Positions 18,096 through 27,061 of a DNA stretch of 58,159 nt are shown here, one piece after another. Position numbers and translations under genes: made by a program. Source of the DNA: Bacteroidota bacterium (lineage in GTDB: Bacteria > Bacteroidota > Bacteroidia > Cytophagales > Cyclobacteriaceae); contig JAEWLI010000156.1 of NCBI GenBank assembly GCA_023393375.1, positions 1 to 58,159 on the forward strand, read 5' to 3'. The number at the start of each line of letters is the position of its first letter. The stretch's first letter is position 1. The notes below the pieces were generated by a model. The model did no database searches, had not been told where the DNA came from, and was given only the letters and a program-made list of their open reading frames with translations.

Positions 18096-18165
18096 ATAAT
18101 GCAATCTCTTAAAGTACATCCCCCCTGATTCATGCGACATACAAGCATTTTACCAAAAGGGATTG

Positions 18166-18196
18166 CAAAATTATGCGCTTTTCTGATATATTCAAA
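18166..18196 (-). promoter_or_regulatory. Bacteroidota-type promoter for tRNA-Tyr-Gly-Thr-tuf
   Basis: On the minus strand TTTG (18196-18193), an exact 19-base spacer and TAATTTTG (18173-18166) fully match the consensus. The -7 box lies about 70 bases before the mature 5' end of tRNA-Tyr. No other good promoter is visible between here and tuf. Confidence 0.75.
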
Positions 18197-18286
18197 TATT
18201 TAAAAAAAAAATCAGGATTATTTTTGATGTTTATTACATGACCCGCATTTATACCACATACTATTCGCTTGTAATTGGTGTTTTGC

Positions 18287-20824
18287 TTAGTTTAGATTGG
18301 AATAGATCCTGTTCAACCTAGTATCTGTTTCACTTTTTCTGACATCTTCCATTATTTGCTCTACACCATCCACACCTTCTAATAAACCAAGTGCCTGATA
18401 TGCTGCTAAACGAATATAATAGGACTTATTGAGCTTGGCTTCAGCCGCAAGGATTTTAACCCCCTTTTGTTTTTGCTCTTCAGGAGCATTCATCAGATAC
18501 TCTCCAAAAAATTGCAGCATATACCATAAATCTGTACCATGTAGCTTACTAAGCTTTTGATCAAACCAATTGTATTTATCATATTTTCCTTGACGGGCAT
18601 AATAACTGGCAATTGGTAAAAACACGTTTAGGTTATTTAAGTCTTCGTATCTGGAATAAATTGCATCTTTGTCTTTGATGTTGGTGTCAGAAATAGCCAT
18701 TAATGCCACACCTAATACAGAATATGAACTGTCGTTGAGGGCATGCAGAAATAACTCTTGGTGAGCATTAGGTTTCAATATTGACAGCATATGCAATGCA
18801 TCAGCTCTGACAACTGATTTATTGTCATTTCTAACCATAAATTCTAATTTTTCTTCTAAAGTGGCAACATGTTTTCCTTTGTATCCATCAAATGCACCAA
18901 TTGCTTTTTGTCTTAATATGTAAAAAGGATCTTCCAATGCCTTTAACATTATAATTGCATTATTTTCAAGATCTTTCGACAAATAATCCAGTGCCTGAGA
19001 TCTGGGTAAAAATCGAAATGTATTTTGATATTGGAAAATCATTTCATCGCGGGATTTTTCATGAACAATTTCACCCAAAAGCTGATAATCAGCATCGAAA
19101 ATTACCAAATCTGGTTGTTTACTTAGAGGCAAATTAAATTGTTGATAGGCATCCTTTATTTCCAGGGAATAGGTAATTTGTTTATCTCCAGTATATATCA
19201 ATACATCGATCGGTAATTGATAAACCGGCGTGGTAGACTGATCTTGATTTTGCCAAACTTCCAATTTGAGATTGCCATCATTATACTGATGTGATACTTT
19301 TATTTGGGGATGACCTGCAGATAAAAACCACTGATTAAAGAACCAATTTAAATCTTTACCAGTAACTTCTTCAAACGAAAGTCGCAAATCATGAACTTCT
19401 ACATCGGAATAAGCATGATCTTTTAAATATAGTTTTAATGATTCAAAAAAAGCTGTATCACCCACATAATGACGCAACATATGCAATATTCTTCCTCCTT
19501 TGGCATATGAATGGCTATCAAACATGTCTTCTTTATCGTCATAGTAAAACCTTATCAGATCTTCCTTTTTGGATTGTGATTCTTGCAGATACTGATTAAG
19601 TTCCTGTTGATTATGATAATCAGCTTCATCTTTTCCATATTTGTACTCATACCACAAGTATTCACTATAGTTAGCAAAAGCTTCATTCAGAGGTAGATTT
19701 GCCCAGGACTCACAAGTAACCAGATTGCCAAACCAATGATGAAATAATTCATGGGCAATGATGCCGTCCCAATGATAGTCCAACAATTCCCGGTCGTCTA
19801 TTTGAAGGTCCTCCATAAATACAGATGCGGTAGTATTTTCCATAGCTCCAGAAACAAAATCACGAACTACAACCTGAGCATATTTTGGCCATGGGTAGTC
19901 AATTCCCAATTTTTCTGAAAAGAAAGTCATCATCTCAGGTGTATTGCCAAATATAGCTTTTGCATATTGTTCATAAGCAGGTTCTACATAATAACTGACT
20001 TCAATGTCATTCCAATATTCTTTTACTACACTAAATTCCCCTACTGCCATCATAAATAAATAGGGTGTATGTGACTGATCAAGTTTCCAGTAGTCGGTTC
20101 GATTCCCATCGGAATGCTTGGTGGAAGATATGAGCAATCCATTGGATAAGGTTACATATTTACCATCTACAGTAATAAATATTTCCTGAGTAGTTCTTTG
20201 GTTGGGAGTATCAATAGTAGGAAACCAGAACGAATTATTTTCTGTTTCACCCTGTGTCCAGATTTGTCTGGGCTTATGGGGGTCACTATTGTCATGATTC
20301 ACAAAAAAAAGCCCTCTGTCCGATTGAATAGCAGAACTCCCTCCTGCTTCACGATCATAAGGTTTTGCTGTGTAATCTACATAAATCTTAAGCTGCTCGT
20401 CTTTATAATATATGCGATTGAGTGAGATATCGAGTTGACTATTGTCATAATCATACTGTAAATTGACTGTATCAGATGCATTAATCATAGCCACACGATG
20501 AACATCGAAATTTTTAGCATCCAATTTCAATTTATCTTGTGGATAAAAATAGGGTTTCAGATCAATGGTAGCCTTTCCCATTAACCTTCGCTTTTCCCAA
20601 TTAAATTTTACCTCTAACCGAGTGTGGACTAATTGAAATACTTTGGTACGCTCAGGACGATATACTTTTTCCGACAAATCTGAATCATACTGCCCGGCTG
20701 AATCAACGGATTGGATGAGTTGTGTATTGGAGCTGGCTTGAGAAGACGTTTTACTGGCAGTACAAGCTGTAAGTAATATTGCTGTAACTATAGCAAAATG
20801 TAAAATTTTTATATATTGCATCAT
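18287..20824 (-). CDS. M1 family zinc aminopeptidase, lipoprotein
   Basis: This is an M1 (gluzincin) metallopeptidase predicted to trim N-terminal residues from peptides at the cell envelope. The N-terminus is a lipoprotein signal with lipobox LLTAC (Cys21). The catalytic parts are GAMEN (326-330), the zinc motif HELFHH (H358, H362) and the third ligand E381 in NEAFANY. The C-terminal third, about residues 620-845, is helical and HEAT-like (repeated LEDPFYILRQKAIGAF-type units). At 845 aa it is a full-length member. It is a single-gene unit; an inverted repeat near its start may be regulatory. The exact substrate is unknown. Confidence 0.92.
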   Translation of the reverse strand: MMQYIKILHFAIVTAILLTACTASKTSSQASSNTQLIQSVDSAGQYDSDLSEKVYRPERTKVFQLVHTRLEVKFNWEKRRLMGKATIDLKPYFYPQDKLKLDAKNFDVHRVAMINASDTVNLQYDYDNSQLDISLNRIYYKDEQLKIYVDYTAKPYDREAGGSSAIQSDRGLFFVNHDNSDPHKPRQIWTQGETENNSFWFPTIDTPNQRTTQEIFITVDGKYVTLSNGLLISSTKHSDGNRTDYWKLDQSHTPYLFMMAVGEFSVVKEYWNDIEVSYYVEPAYEQYAKAIFGNTPEMMTFFSEKLGIDYPWPKYAQVVVRDFVSGAMENTTASVFMEDLQIDDRELLDYHWDGIIAHELFHHWFGNLVTCESWANLPLNEAFANYSEYLWYEYKYGKDEADYHNQQELNQYLQESQSKKEDLIRFYYDDKEDMFDSHSYAKGGRILHMLRHYVGDTAFFESLKLYLKDHAYSDVEVHDLRLSFEEVTGKDLNWFFNQWFLSAGHPQIKVSHQYNDGNLKLEVWQNQDQSTTPVYQLPIDVLIYTGDKQITYSLEIKDAYQQFNLPLSKQPDLVIFDADYQLLGEIVHEKSRDEMIFQYQNTFRFLPRSQALDYLSKDLENNAIIMLKALEDPFYILRQKAIGAFDGYKGKHVATLEEKLEFMVRNDNKSVVRADALHMLSILKPNAHQELFLHALNDSSYSVLGVALMAISDTNIKDKDAIYSRYEDLNNLNVFLPIASYYARQGKYDKYNWFDQKLSKLHGTDLWYMLQFFGEYLMNAPEEQKQKGVKILAAEAKLNKSYYIRLAAYQALGLLEGVDGVEQIMEDVRKSETDTRLNRIYSNLN

Positions 20825-21232
20825 TTATAATAATTCGATTATAGGTGTCAAAATTAAACCATTTTAAATCATAATCGATTTTGCTCAAAATTTATTTAAT
20901 ACACCTGCATATTCATTAACAGCATTTTAACACTGCTTGTACAAAAGATTTCATTTTCACAACCGGTAAAATAACATATTTCTACATATAATATTTTATA
21001 ATTATGAGCTAAAATGTAAAATCAAGGTTCATTAAAGCATTAATATTGAATTTTGATATGCTATATTTACACTTTTGTGAAAATAAGATTTAGAAATAAA
21101 TTTTTGATATTTTCTTTTACTAGCATTATTATGAAAGGTTGACGGTCATAAATATTGTAAAAATTACCGTACCATGTATTGAATTATAAAATGCCATATT
21201 ATATTTGTTCATCGGAAACTTAAAATCTAATA
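20825..21232. promoter_or_regulatory. 408-base divergent intergenic region
   Basis: This AT-rich stretch separates the divergent M1 peptidase and pyrH genes, and I find no convincing gene in it. On the peptidase side, an imperfect inverted repeat (10 of 11 positions) AATTCGATTAT (20832-20842) / ATAATCGATTT (20871-20881) flanks a -7-like CAAAATTA (20849-20856, minus reading TAATTTTG) that lacks a matching -33 box. On the pyrH side there is a good promoter at 21178-21207. Nothing recognisable fills the roughly 290 bases between. Confidence 0.5.
21178..21207 (+). promoter_or_regulatory. Bacteroidota-type promoter for pyrH-frr
   Basis: ATTG (21178-21181), an 18-base spacer and TATATTTG (21200-21207) fit the TTG-N18/19-TAnnTTTG pattern with one mismatch in the first box. 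Transcription would start about 15-20 bases before the pyrH ATG, giving a very short leader. Confidence 0.6.
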
Positions 21233-21937
21233 ATGAGATATAAAAGAATATTACTGAAGCTGAGTGGTGAGGCTCTAATGGGTACAAAACAGTATGGAAT
21301 CGATGCTGACCGGTTGCAACAATATGCGCTTGACGTCCAAAAAGTGAAAGAATTGGGGGTGGAAATCGCAATCGTAATCGGTGGTGGTAACATCTTTAGA
21401 GGAGTGCAGGCAGAAAGTGTGGGCATCAATCGTGTACAGGGTGATTATATGGGCATGTTGGCCACAGTAATCAATGGAATGGCATTGCAGAGTGCATTGG
21501 AAAACCTAAATATCGATACGCGGCTGATGTCAGGATTTAGAATTGAACAAGTTTGTGAACCGTTTATCAGAAGAAGAGCTATCCGGCATTTGGAGAAAGG
21601 AAGACTTGTCATTTTTGGTGCAGGGATTGGAAATCCGTATTTTACTACTGATTCTACAGCAAGTCTTAGGGCCATAGAGATTGAAGCCCAGGCTGTTTTA
21701 AAAGGAACAAGGGTAGATGGAGTTTATACTGCCGATCCTGAAAAAGTACCTACAGCTACCAAATATTCTGATATTACTTTTCAGGAAGTTTATGAAAAGG
21801 GATTAGCCGTAATGGATATGACAGCATTTACCTTATGTCAGGAAAACAATTTACCCATTCATATTTTTGACATGAATAAACCTGGTAATCTTTTAAAGTT
21901 GATCAGTGGCGAGACCATTGGCACTTATGTACATTAA
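21233..21937 (+). CDS. pyrH: UMP kinase
   Basis: UMP kinase phosphorylates UMP to UDP with ATP; it is an amino-acid-kinase-fold hexamer. The 234-aa product starts RYKRILLKLSGEALMG (phosphate-binding loop) and has GGGNIFRG near residue 45. It also contains FRIEQVCEPFIRRRAIRHLEKGR, GIGNPYFTTDSTASLRA and KGTRVDGVYTADPEK, all family signatures. It is followed after 22 bases by frr, a widely conserved pair, and both end at the terminator at 22550. Confidence 0.97.
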   Translation: MRYKRILLKLSGEALMGTKQYGIDADRLQQYALDVQKVKELGVEIAIVIGGGNIFRGVQAESVGINRVQGDYMGMLATVINGMALQSALENLNIDTRLMSGFRIEQVCEPFIRRRAIRHLEKGRLVIFGAGIGNPYFTTDSTASLRAIEIEAQAVLKGTRVDGVYTADPEKVPTATKYSDITFQEVYEKGLAVMDMTAFTLCQENNLPIHIFDMNKPGNLLKLISGETIGTYVH

Positions 21938-21959
21938 TCATTTTTAAACCTCAAGAACG

Positions 21960-22520
21960 ATGGAAGAATTACAGCTATACCTCGACGAAGCCAAAGAATT
22001 GATGGAAAAAGCAGTGACCCATACCAGTCATGAGTTTGCCAGGCTCAGGGCAGGAAAAGCTATGCCCACTATGCTCGATGGCATAATGGTGATATATTAT
22101 GGCAATCCCACACCCATCACACAAGTGGCTTCAATTAATACCCCCGATGCCCGATCGTTGGTAATAAAACCTTGGGAAAAGAAAACATTGGGAGATATTG
22201 AAAGAGCCATTATCAATAGCGATATTGGCTTGACACCACAAAATGATGGCGAACTGATCAGATTGAACATTCCTCCATTGACGGAAGAGCGGCGAAAAGG
22301 CCTTGTAAAGATGGCCAAACAAGAATCAGAAAATGGTAAAATCAGTATTAGAAATATCCGCAAAGATACACTCCACCATATCAAAGCATTGTTGAAGGAA
22401 GGATTATCTGAAGACGAAGAGAAAAAAGCAGAAGTGGAAGTACAAAGCTTGACTGATAAATATATCGTCAAGATAGAAGAATTACTTGTAAAAAAAGAAG
22501 AAGAAATCATGAAAGTATAA
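21960..22520 (+). CDS. frr: Ribosome recycling factor
   Basis: RRF splits post-termination ribosomes together with EF-G. The 186-aa product has standard length and motifs: TSHEFARLRAGKAMPTMLDGI near the N-terminus, VASINTPDARSLVIKPWEK, and NIPPLTEERRKGLVKMAKQ followed by RNIRKD. The C-terminal long helix is highly charged. It is second in the pyrH-frr operon and is followed by a clear terminator. Confidence 0.97.
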   Translation: MEELQLYLDEAKELMEKAVTHTSHEFARLRAGKAMPTMLDGIMVIYYGNPTPITQVASINTPDARSLVIKPWEKKTLGDIERAIINSDIGLTPQNDGELIRLNIPPLTEERRKGLVKMAKQESENGKISIRNIRKDTLHHIKALLKEGLSEDEEKKAEVEVQSLTDKYIVKIEELLVKKEEEIMKV

Positions 22521-22549
22521 TTTTTTAATAAATTTTTATACTTTATTTA

Positions 22550-22578
22550 AAAGGCCATTTATCAAATGGCCTTTTTTT
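22550..22578 (+). terminator. Terminator after frr
   Basis: AAAGGCCATTT (22550-22560) and AAATGGCCTTT (22564-22574) form a perfect 11-bp stem with loop ATC, followed by a run of T to 22578. It begins 30 bases after the frr stop codon. Confidence 0.85.
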
Positions 22579-22656
22579 ATTTATTTTTAAACATCTTAGG
22601 AAAGTTTTTTGTAAATAGCGATAAGTATTCTTTGATGAAAAGTAAAAATTAGCACA

Positions 22657-23487
22657 ATGTTCAACAAAATCGGAGTAGCATTATCATTCTCCCCTTATTG
22701 TGAAAGTCTTTTAAATGAGGTGGAAAAGGTAAGGTCATTATATCAGGCTGAATTGATCATTATAAGGGTTAGTGACTCTCAAAACCATGATTTAGATCAT
22801 GAGCGTATTATTAACCTGCTTGAAAAACTCCAAATTAATCAGGAAGGGATAAAAATAATTTTAGAAAAAGGAGAACCTTCTAAAAAAATCTTAAAAACCT
22901 GCAAAAACGAAAAGATAGATCTTCTAATGATGGGTGCCTTACCCAAAGAAAGTTTTATTAAACAATATCTTGGATCGATAGCCAGAAATGTACTTAGAAA
23001 CTCCGAATGTTCAGTATTCGTTTTGCTGGTATCCAGCATCCCCACTACTTATGAACGCATCACGGTAGATTGTTACGAAGAACATAAAATCAAAAAAGCG
23101 ATTGAAGCTGCTTATGATTTAGGATATAAGAAGAAAGCGTCACAAGTAAACCTGCTTAAGCAATTGCAGCTATATGGACTTGCAATGTCAATGGAAGAAT
23201 ATTCTGAAGAAACCTATTCGCATGTAAAAAAAGGGCACGTAGACAAAGCGATCAAACAGGTAGAATTACTTCTACAAGATGTGAATACACACAACATAAA
23301 GACAAACATTAAAGTAACCGGTGGTAAACCAGGGTATGAGCTTGTTAAATATATAAAAAATTCGAAGACTGATCTGTTGGTAACAAGTGCTCCTGATCAT
23401 AAGTTGGGATTGCTGGACAGGTTTTTCCCACATCACCTGGAATTTGTTTTTTCCGATTTACCGTGCAATCTTTTGGTTGTTCATTAA
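22657..23487 (+). CDS. Tandem universal stress protein (UspA family)
   Basis: The 276-aa protein has two Usp-fold halves. The first (about 1-130) ends in LGSIARNVLRNSECSVFVL, matching the Usp motif G-S-x2-x-x-x-hydrophobic preceding the last strand. The second (about 135-276) ends in HHLEFVFSDLPCNLLVVH. The first half contains LLMMGALPKE and the second LLVTSAPDHK. An ATP-binding G-x2-G-x9-G(S/T) motif is not clearly complete, so nucleotide binding is uncertain. The gene lies 28 bases before a cation/proton antiporter and probably forms a two-gene operon with it, which suggests a regulatory or sensing role for that transporter. Confidence 0.85.
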   Translation: MFNKIGVALSFSPYCESLLNEVEKVRSLYQAELIIIRVSDSQNHDLDHERIINLLEKLQINQEGIKIILEKGEPSKKILKTCKNEKIDLLMMGALPKESFIKQYLGSIARNVLRNSECSVFVLLVSSIPTTYERITVDCYEEHKIKKAIEAAYDLGYKKKASQVNLLKQLQLYGLAMSMEEYSEETYSHVKKGHVDKAIKQVELLLQDVNTHNIKTNIKVTGGKPGYELVKYIKNSKTDLLVTSAPDHKLGLLDRFFPHHLEFVFSDLPCNLLVVH

Positions 23488-23515
23488 AACCATTATTATT
23501 TTATTATCTTAATTT

Positions 23516-24760
23516 ATGGGCCAGCTTACGCATAATGAACTAGCATTATTATTAATTCAATTAAGTCTACTGCTATTTTTCGGCAGGTTATTTGCCGAAG
23601 GTGCCAGAAAACTTAAACAACCTGCAGTGGCGGGAGAATTACTCGCTGGAATAATACTTGGCCCCACCATACTTGGTGCTTACTTCCCTGACATTTATTT
23701 ATCTTTATTCCCGGTGATTGGAAATAGTCCTGTGGCGTTAAATAGTTTTATACAGGTTTCTCTGGTGTTGTTATTGTTTATTGCAGGTCTGGAAGTAGAG
23801 CTTCATATTGTTTGGCAGCAAGGAAAAAGTGCCTTTTATACTAGCTTCTTAGGGCTAGTGATCCCTTTTGCTATTGGATTTTCAAGTGCTTATGCTTTCC
23901 CCGAATTTTTTGGAAGTAGGGATGAAGAACAGCGGCTTGTTATGTCATTGTTTTTAGGTACTTCATTATCTATTACCGCACTACCGGTAATCGCCAGAAT
24001 CTTAATGGACCTTAATCTGTTCAAAACCAACTTTGGGGTACTGATCATAGCATCTTCCATGATCAGTGATTTAATTGGATGGATGGTTTTTTCAGTCATA
24101 CTGAGTATGCTAGGGCAAGGCAATCATAATATATCTCTTGGCTCCACCATTTTTCTTACCATTGGATTTACCATTTTTATGCTTTCCATAGGTAAAAATC
24201 TGATCAACAAGATTTTGCCGTGGTTTAACGAAAAATTTGCCTGGCCTGGAGGGATTTTATCCTTGTCCATTGCATTTTGTTTTCTATTTGCAGCATTTAC
24301 GGAGTATATTGGCATTCATGCCATTTTTGGTGCTTTTATTTTTGGTGTAGCACTGGGTCAGACCATCCATTTTTCTGAAAGAGCTAAAGAAATTGTTCAT
24401 CATTTTATCAATAATATTTTTTCACCCTTATTTTTTGTGTCTATAGGACTTCATGTGAATTTTGTACAAAATTTCAATCCGCTATTAGTGGGGTTTGTAC
24501 TTATTCTGGCGTCTGTTGGAAAGATTGCAGGAAGTGGTTTGGGAGCCTATTTTGGTGGATATTCAACACGAAATGCATTAGCAATTGGCTTTGGCATGAA
24601 TGCACGTGGGGCTATGGAAATCATACTGGGAATTGTAGCTTTACAATTCGGATTAATAAATGAACAATTGTTTGTAGCTCTGGTAGTAATGGCATTGGTG
24701 ACCAGTATCAGCAGTGGCCCCTTAATGAAGCTATTTTATAAGAACGAGGAGCCAAAATAG
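23516..24760 (+). CDS. Cation:proton antiporter, CPA2/Kef type
   Basis: This 414-aa integral membrane protein has about 12 hydrophobic spans. It matches the monovalent cation:proton antiporter-2 family, with RKLKQPAVAGELLAGIILGPTILG near the N-terminus, a conserved LLLFIAGLEVE segment and TSLSITALPVIARIL in the core. GIHAIFGAFIFGVALGQ and GFGMNARGAMEIILGIVALQ follow. There is no C-terminal TrkA-N (RCK) domain, so any gating must come from another protein; the upstream tandem Usp protein is the obvious candidate. The transported ion (K+ or Na+) cannot be decided from sequence. It converges on nadD with an 8-base gap. Confidence 0.92.
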   Translation: MGQLTHNELALLLIQLSLLLFFGRLFAEGARKLKQPAVAGELLAGIILGPTILGAYFPDIYLSLFPVIGNSPVALNSFIQVSLVLLLFIAGLEVELHIVWQQGKSAFYTSFLGLVIPFAIGFSSAYAFPEFFGSRDEEQRLVMSLFLGTSLSITALPVIARILMDLNLFKTNFGVLIIASSMISDLIGWMVFSVILSMLGQGNHNISLGSTIFLTIGFTIFMLSIGKNLINKILPWFNEKFAWPGGILSLSIAFCFLFAAFTEYIGIHAIFGAFIFGVALGQTIHFSERAKEIVHHFINNIFSPLFFVSIGLHVNFVQNFNPLLVGFVLILASVGKIAGSGLGAYFGGYSTRNALAIGFGMNARGAMEIILGIVALQFGLINEQLFVALVVMALVTSISSGPLMKLFYKNEEPK

Positions 24761-24764
24761 AATA

Positions 24765-24798
24765 ATGATCAAAGATAGAACTTTCTGTCTTTGATCAT
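24765..24798. other. Hairpin at the antiporter/nadD convergence
   Basis: ATGATCAAAGA (24765-24775) and TCTTTGATCAT (24788-24798) form an 11-bp perfect stem that extends inward with a G-U pair. It overlaps the last codons of nadD and lies 5 bases after the antiporter stop codon. Neither strand has a U-tract, so it could stop RNase progression or act as a weak bidirectional terminator. Confidence 0.4.
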
Positions 24799-25347
24799 AT
24801 GAATCACCGGATCAGGTGTAAGGTATTGAATTGAATGACCTTGAGCAATCTGCTTTCTAATAAAAGTAGCTGAAATCTCCAATAATGGTGCCTCCACATA
24901 ACGAATGTTACTCCTGTCTTGGACTTTAAATTTTTTTTCTGAATATCCTGGCCTTCGATATACCAATAACCCAAAATTATCGAGGATGGATTGACTGTTC
25001 TTCCATTTGTGGAATGATAATAAATTATCACTACCGATGATCAGAAAAAACTGATGATGTGGATGTTTGTCAGCCAGATAAGTCATTGTGTCAATGGTAA
25101 AGCTCGGTCGAGGCATATGAAATTCAATGTCGGATACCATGAAGTTTGGATTACCCTTAATGGCTACCTCTACCATCTCATAACGGTCATGCTCATGGAG
25201 CAGAGAATTGCTGCTTTTAAAAGGATTTTTTGGTGAAACCACAAACCATACTTCATCCAAATCGGTAGTAGTGGCCATGATATTAGCAATAATCAGATGG
25301 CCATGATGGATAGGATTAAAAGAACCAAAAAAAAGACCAATTTTCAT
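24769..25347 (-). CDS. nadD: Nicotinate-nucleotide adenylyltransferase
   Basis: NadD adenylates nicotinate mononucleotide to deamido-NAD in NAD biosynthesis. The 192-aa product starts MKIGLFFGSFNPIHHGHL; GSFNP and the HHGH motif (residues 14-17) are the nucleotidyltransferase active site. The C-terminal motif SATFIR (the family S-x-T-x2-R) binds the triphosphate. Its stop lies inside a hairpin shared with the convergent antiporter gene. It is the last gene of the sigma-anti-sigma-gmk-nadD run, 5 bases after gmk. Confidence 0.96.
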   Translation of the reverse strand: MKIGLFFGSFNPIHHGHLIIANIMATTTDLDEVWFVVSPKNPFKSSNSLLHEHDRYEMVEVAIKGNPNFMVSDIEFHMPRPSFTIDTMTYLADKHPHHQFFLIIGSDNLLSFHKWKNSQSILDNFGLLVYRRPGYSEKKFKVQDRSNIRYVEAPLLEISATFIRKQIAQGHSIQYLTPDPVIHMIKDRKFYL

Positions 25348-25352
25348 TGAAG

Positions 25353-25934
25353 TTATTCTGCGTTTTTCTCAGCGAAGATGAACTGAGTCACTAAGCTTTC
25401 TGCTTGCTGCAACGCGAGTGGGAGCTCGTCATTAACGATAGTCACATCAAAAGCATTCGCAAATTCATATTCGGCCATGGCTTTATTTAACCGTATGGCC
25501 ATATTTTCTGCTGATTCACTATTTCTGTATTGAAGCCGGTCGCGTAGTATTTCCAAAGAACTTACCTTCACAAAAACGGCCAATGCATCATCCTTAAAAT
25601 ATTTTTTTAAATTAAGCCCTCCTATTACATCTACATCAAAAATCACATGACATCCTTTGTCCCATATTCTTTGAATCTCGGATTTCAAAGTGCCATAAAA
25701 TTTTCCCGGATACACTTCCTGCCACTCCACCAGTTCATTTTTTTTTATATGATTCTCAAATGCAAATGGGCTGATGAAGTGATAATCTTTTCCATCAACT
25801 TCTGATTCACGGGGCTGCCGGGTGGTAGCTGAAATAGAAAAATCCAGGAATGGATATTTCTGAAGCAAATGCTGAACAATAGTGGTTTTCCCCGATCCGG
25901 ATGGAGCAGAAAAAATAATTACTTTACCTGACAT
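25353..25934 (-). CDS. gmk: Guanylate kinase
   Basis: Gmk converts GMP to GDP with ATP. The 193-aa product has the P-loop APSGSGKT (residues 10-17), the GMP-binding segment SATTRQPRESEVDGKDYHFI and the lid-region motif RNSESAENMAIRLNKAMAEY. It lies 4 bases after the anti-sigma factor gene and 5 bases before nadD, so it is very probably translated from the sigma-factor transcript. Confidence 0.97.
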   Translation of the reverse strand: MSGKVIIFSAPSGSGKTTIVQHLLQKYPFLDFSISATTRQPRESEVDGKDYHFISPFAFENHIKKNELVEWQEVYPGKFYGTLKSEIQRIWDKGCHVIFDVDVIGGLNLKKYFKDDALAVFVKVSSLEILRDRLQYRNSESAENMAIRLNKAMAEYEFANAFDVTIVNDELPLALQQAESLVTQFIFAEKNAE

Positions 25935-25938
25935 TATT

Positions 25939-26238
25939 TCAAACAGTTTTTCGTATTTTCAATTTTATAGAGTCGACAAGATCGGCTGGTACTGTTTGTT
26001 TTTTAATCTTTGATTTAATGAGTTTTCTGATTGACTTTTCCAGTTCGTAACCATTCAGGCAGTACACACATTTGTCAATGTGTTCGAAAAATTGTTTTTC
26101 TTGTTCAGAGGTAGCTTCACCATCAAGAATTAATTGTAGCAGTTGGTCACATTCTTCACTTTCACTGCATTTTTCCAATACTTTTTCCGCTTTGGAAGTG
26201 AACATGTTCCTTAACCATTGCGAATCTAAAATAGCCAT
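25939..26238 (-). CDS. Putative zinc-finger anti-sigma factor (ZAS type)
   Basis: The 99-aa cytoplasmic protein carries H-x3-C-x2-C in FEHIDKCVYC, the zinc-binding core of ZAS anti-sigma factors, preceded by a helical segment (EKQFFEHID). There is no membrane segment. It starts 11 bases after an ECF sigma factor gene, which supports a cognate inhibitor. The family is known to hold ECF sigma factors off RNA polymerase until a signal, often redox, is received. The actual signal here is unknown. Confidence 0.8.
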   Translation of the reverse strand: MAILDSQWLRNMFTSKAEKVLEKCSESEECDQLLQLILDGEATSEQEKQFFEHIDKCVYCLNGYELEKSIRKLIKSKIKKQTVPADLVDSIKLKIRKTV

Positions 26239-26249
26239 ATGTATTTATT

Positions 26250-26828
26250 TTATTTATAACCCATTGATGTTGCGTAAGCTTGAAGTTTATCTTTCAACAG
26301 ATTTCTTGCTCTATGCAATCTTGACCTGACTGTACCTATCGGAATATCCAGGATTTTAGCCATTTCTTCATATGTAAAACCTTCCAGATCACATAAAATA
26401 ATCACGGTTCTGAAGTCTATTGCCAACGAATTTAGAGCATTGGAAACTTCATCTCCAATCATATCCCTCAACGCATCTACTCTGAGGTCGCTGGTGATAG
26501 GTTCATCAATATTTTCAGAATTATAGAAAGTTTCTACCTCCTGATAATCGACTTTAGATGGCTCTTTACTCCTTTTTCTAAAATCATTGATGAAGCTGTT
26601 TTTTAATATTCGAAACAACCAGGCTTTAGCATTAGTTCCTTCCTGAAAGGATTCTATAAACCGGTATGCCTTCAAATAGGTTTCCTGCACCAGGTCTTTG
26701 GCATCATCTTCATCAAAAGTGATGCGATAAGCAAAATTATACATTGAATCTATATGAGGAAGAAATTCTTTCTCAAAAATTCTGTCTTTTTTTTCCTGAT
26801 GATATTTATTGTTGTTCTGTTCAGCCAT
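26250..26828 (-). CDS. ECF-type RNA polymerase sigma factor (sigma-70 family)
   Basis: The 192-aa protein has the two-domain ECF architecture. The sigma-2 region (about 25-95) contains YNFAYRITFDEDDAKDLVQETYLKAY and AWLFRILKNSFINDFRKR. The sigma-4 region (about 125-185) contains FRTVIILCDLEGFTYEEMAKILDIPIGTVRSRLHRAR, a helix-turn-helix. The adjacent gene is a ZAS anti-sigma factor, followed by gmk and nadD. Regulon and signal cannot be read from the sequence. Confidence 0.93.
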   Translation of the reverse strand: MAEQNNNKYHQEKKDRIFEKEFLPHIDSMYNFAYRITFDEDDAKDLVQETYLKAYRFIESFQEGTNAKAWLFRILKNSFINDFRKRSKEPSKVDYQEVETFYNSENIDEPITSDLRVDALRDMIGDEVSNALNSLAIDFRTVIILCDLEGFTYEEMAKILDIPIGTVRSRLHRARNLLKDKLQAYATSMGYK

Positions 26829-27061
26829 AACTCCATTTTTTGGGTTATAAGTAATTCTTTCATTTTCCCAACCCTTAAATGTATAACTGCAATTATTATT
26901 TAAAGGTTACAACTAGAATTCCAGGACTGAAATGATTAATATTCAAATTTAAACCTATAATTAAACCAAATTCTATAACATTCATAAAAATTCTAAGTTT
27001 GAAAAAAGAAGGAAGATAAACCTTTTTTAAACATTATAAAACAAACTTAATCTTTACACTC

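Noticed and set aside
20849..20856. TAATTTTG (minus) as a full promoter for the M1 peptidase gene
   Set aside because: No TTTG or TTG box occurs 18-20 bases upstream, so only the -7 half is supported.
26994..27001. TAAGTTTG as a promoter for the DUF4168 gene
   Set aside because: The -7 box fits but no -33 box is present at any normal spacing.
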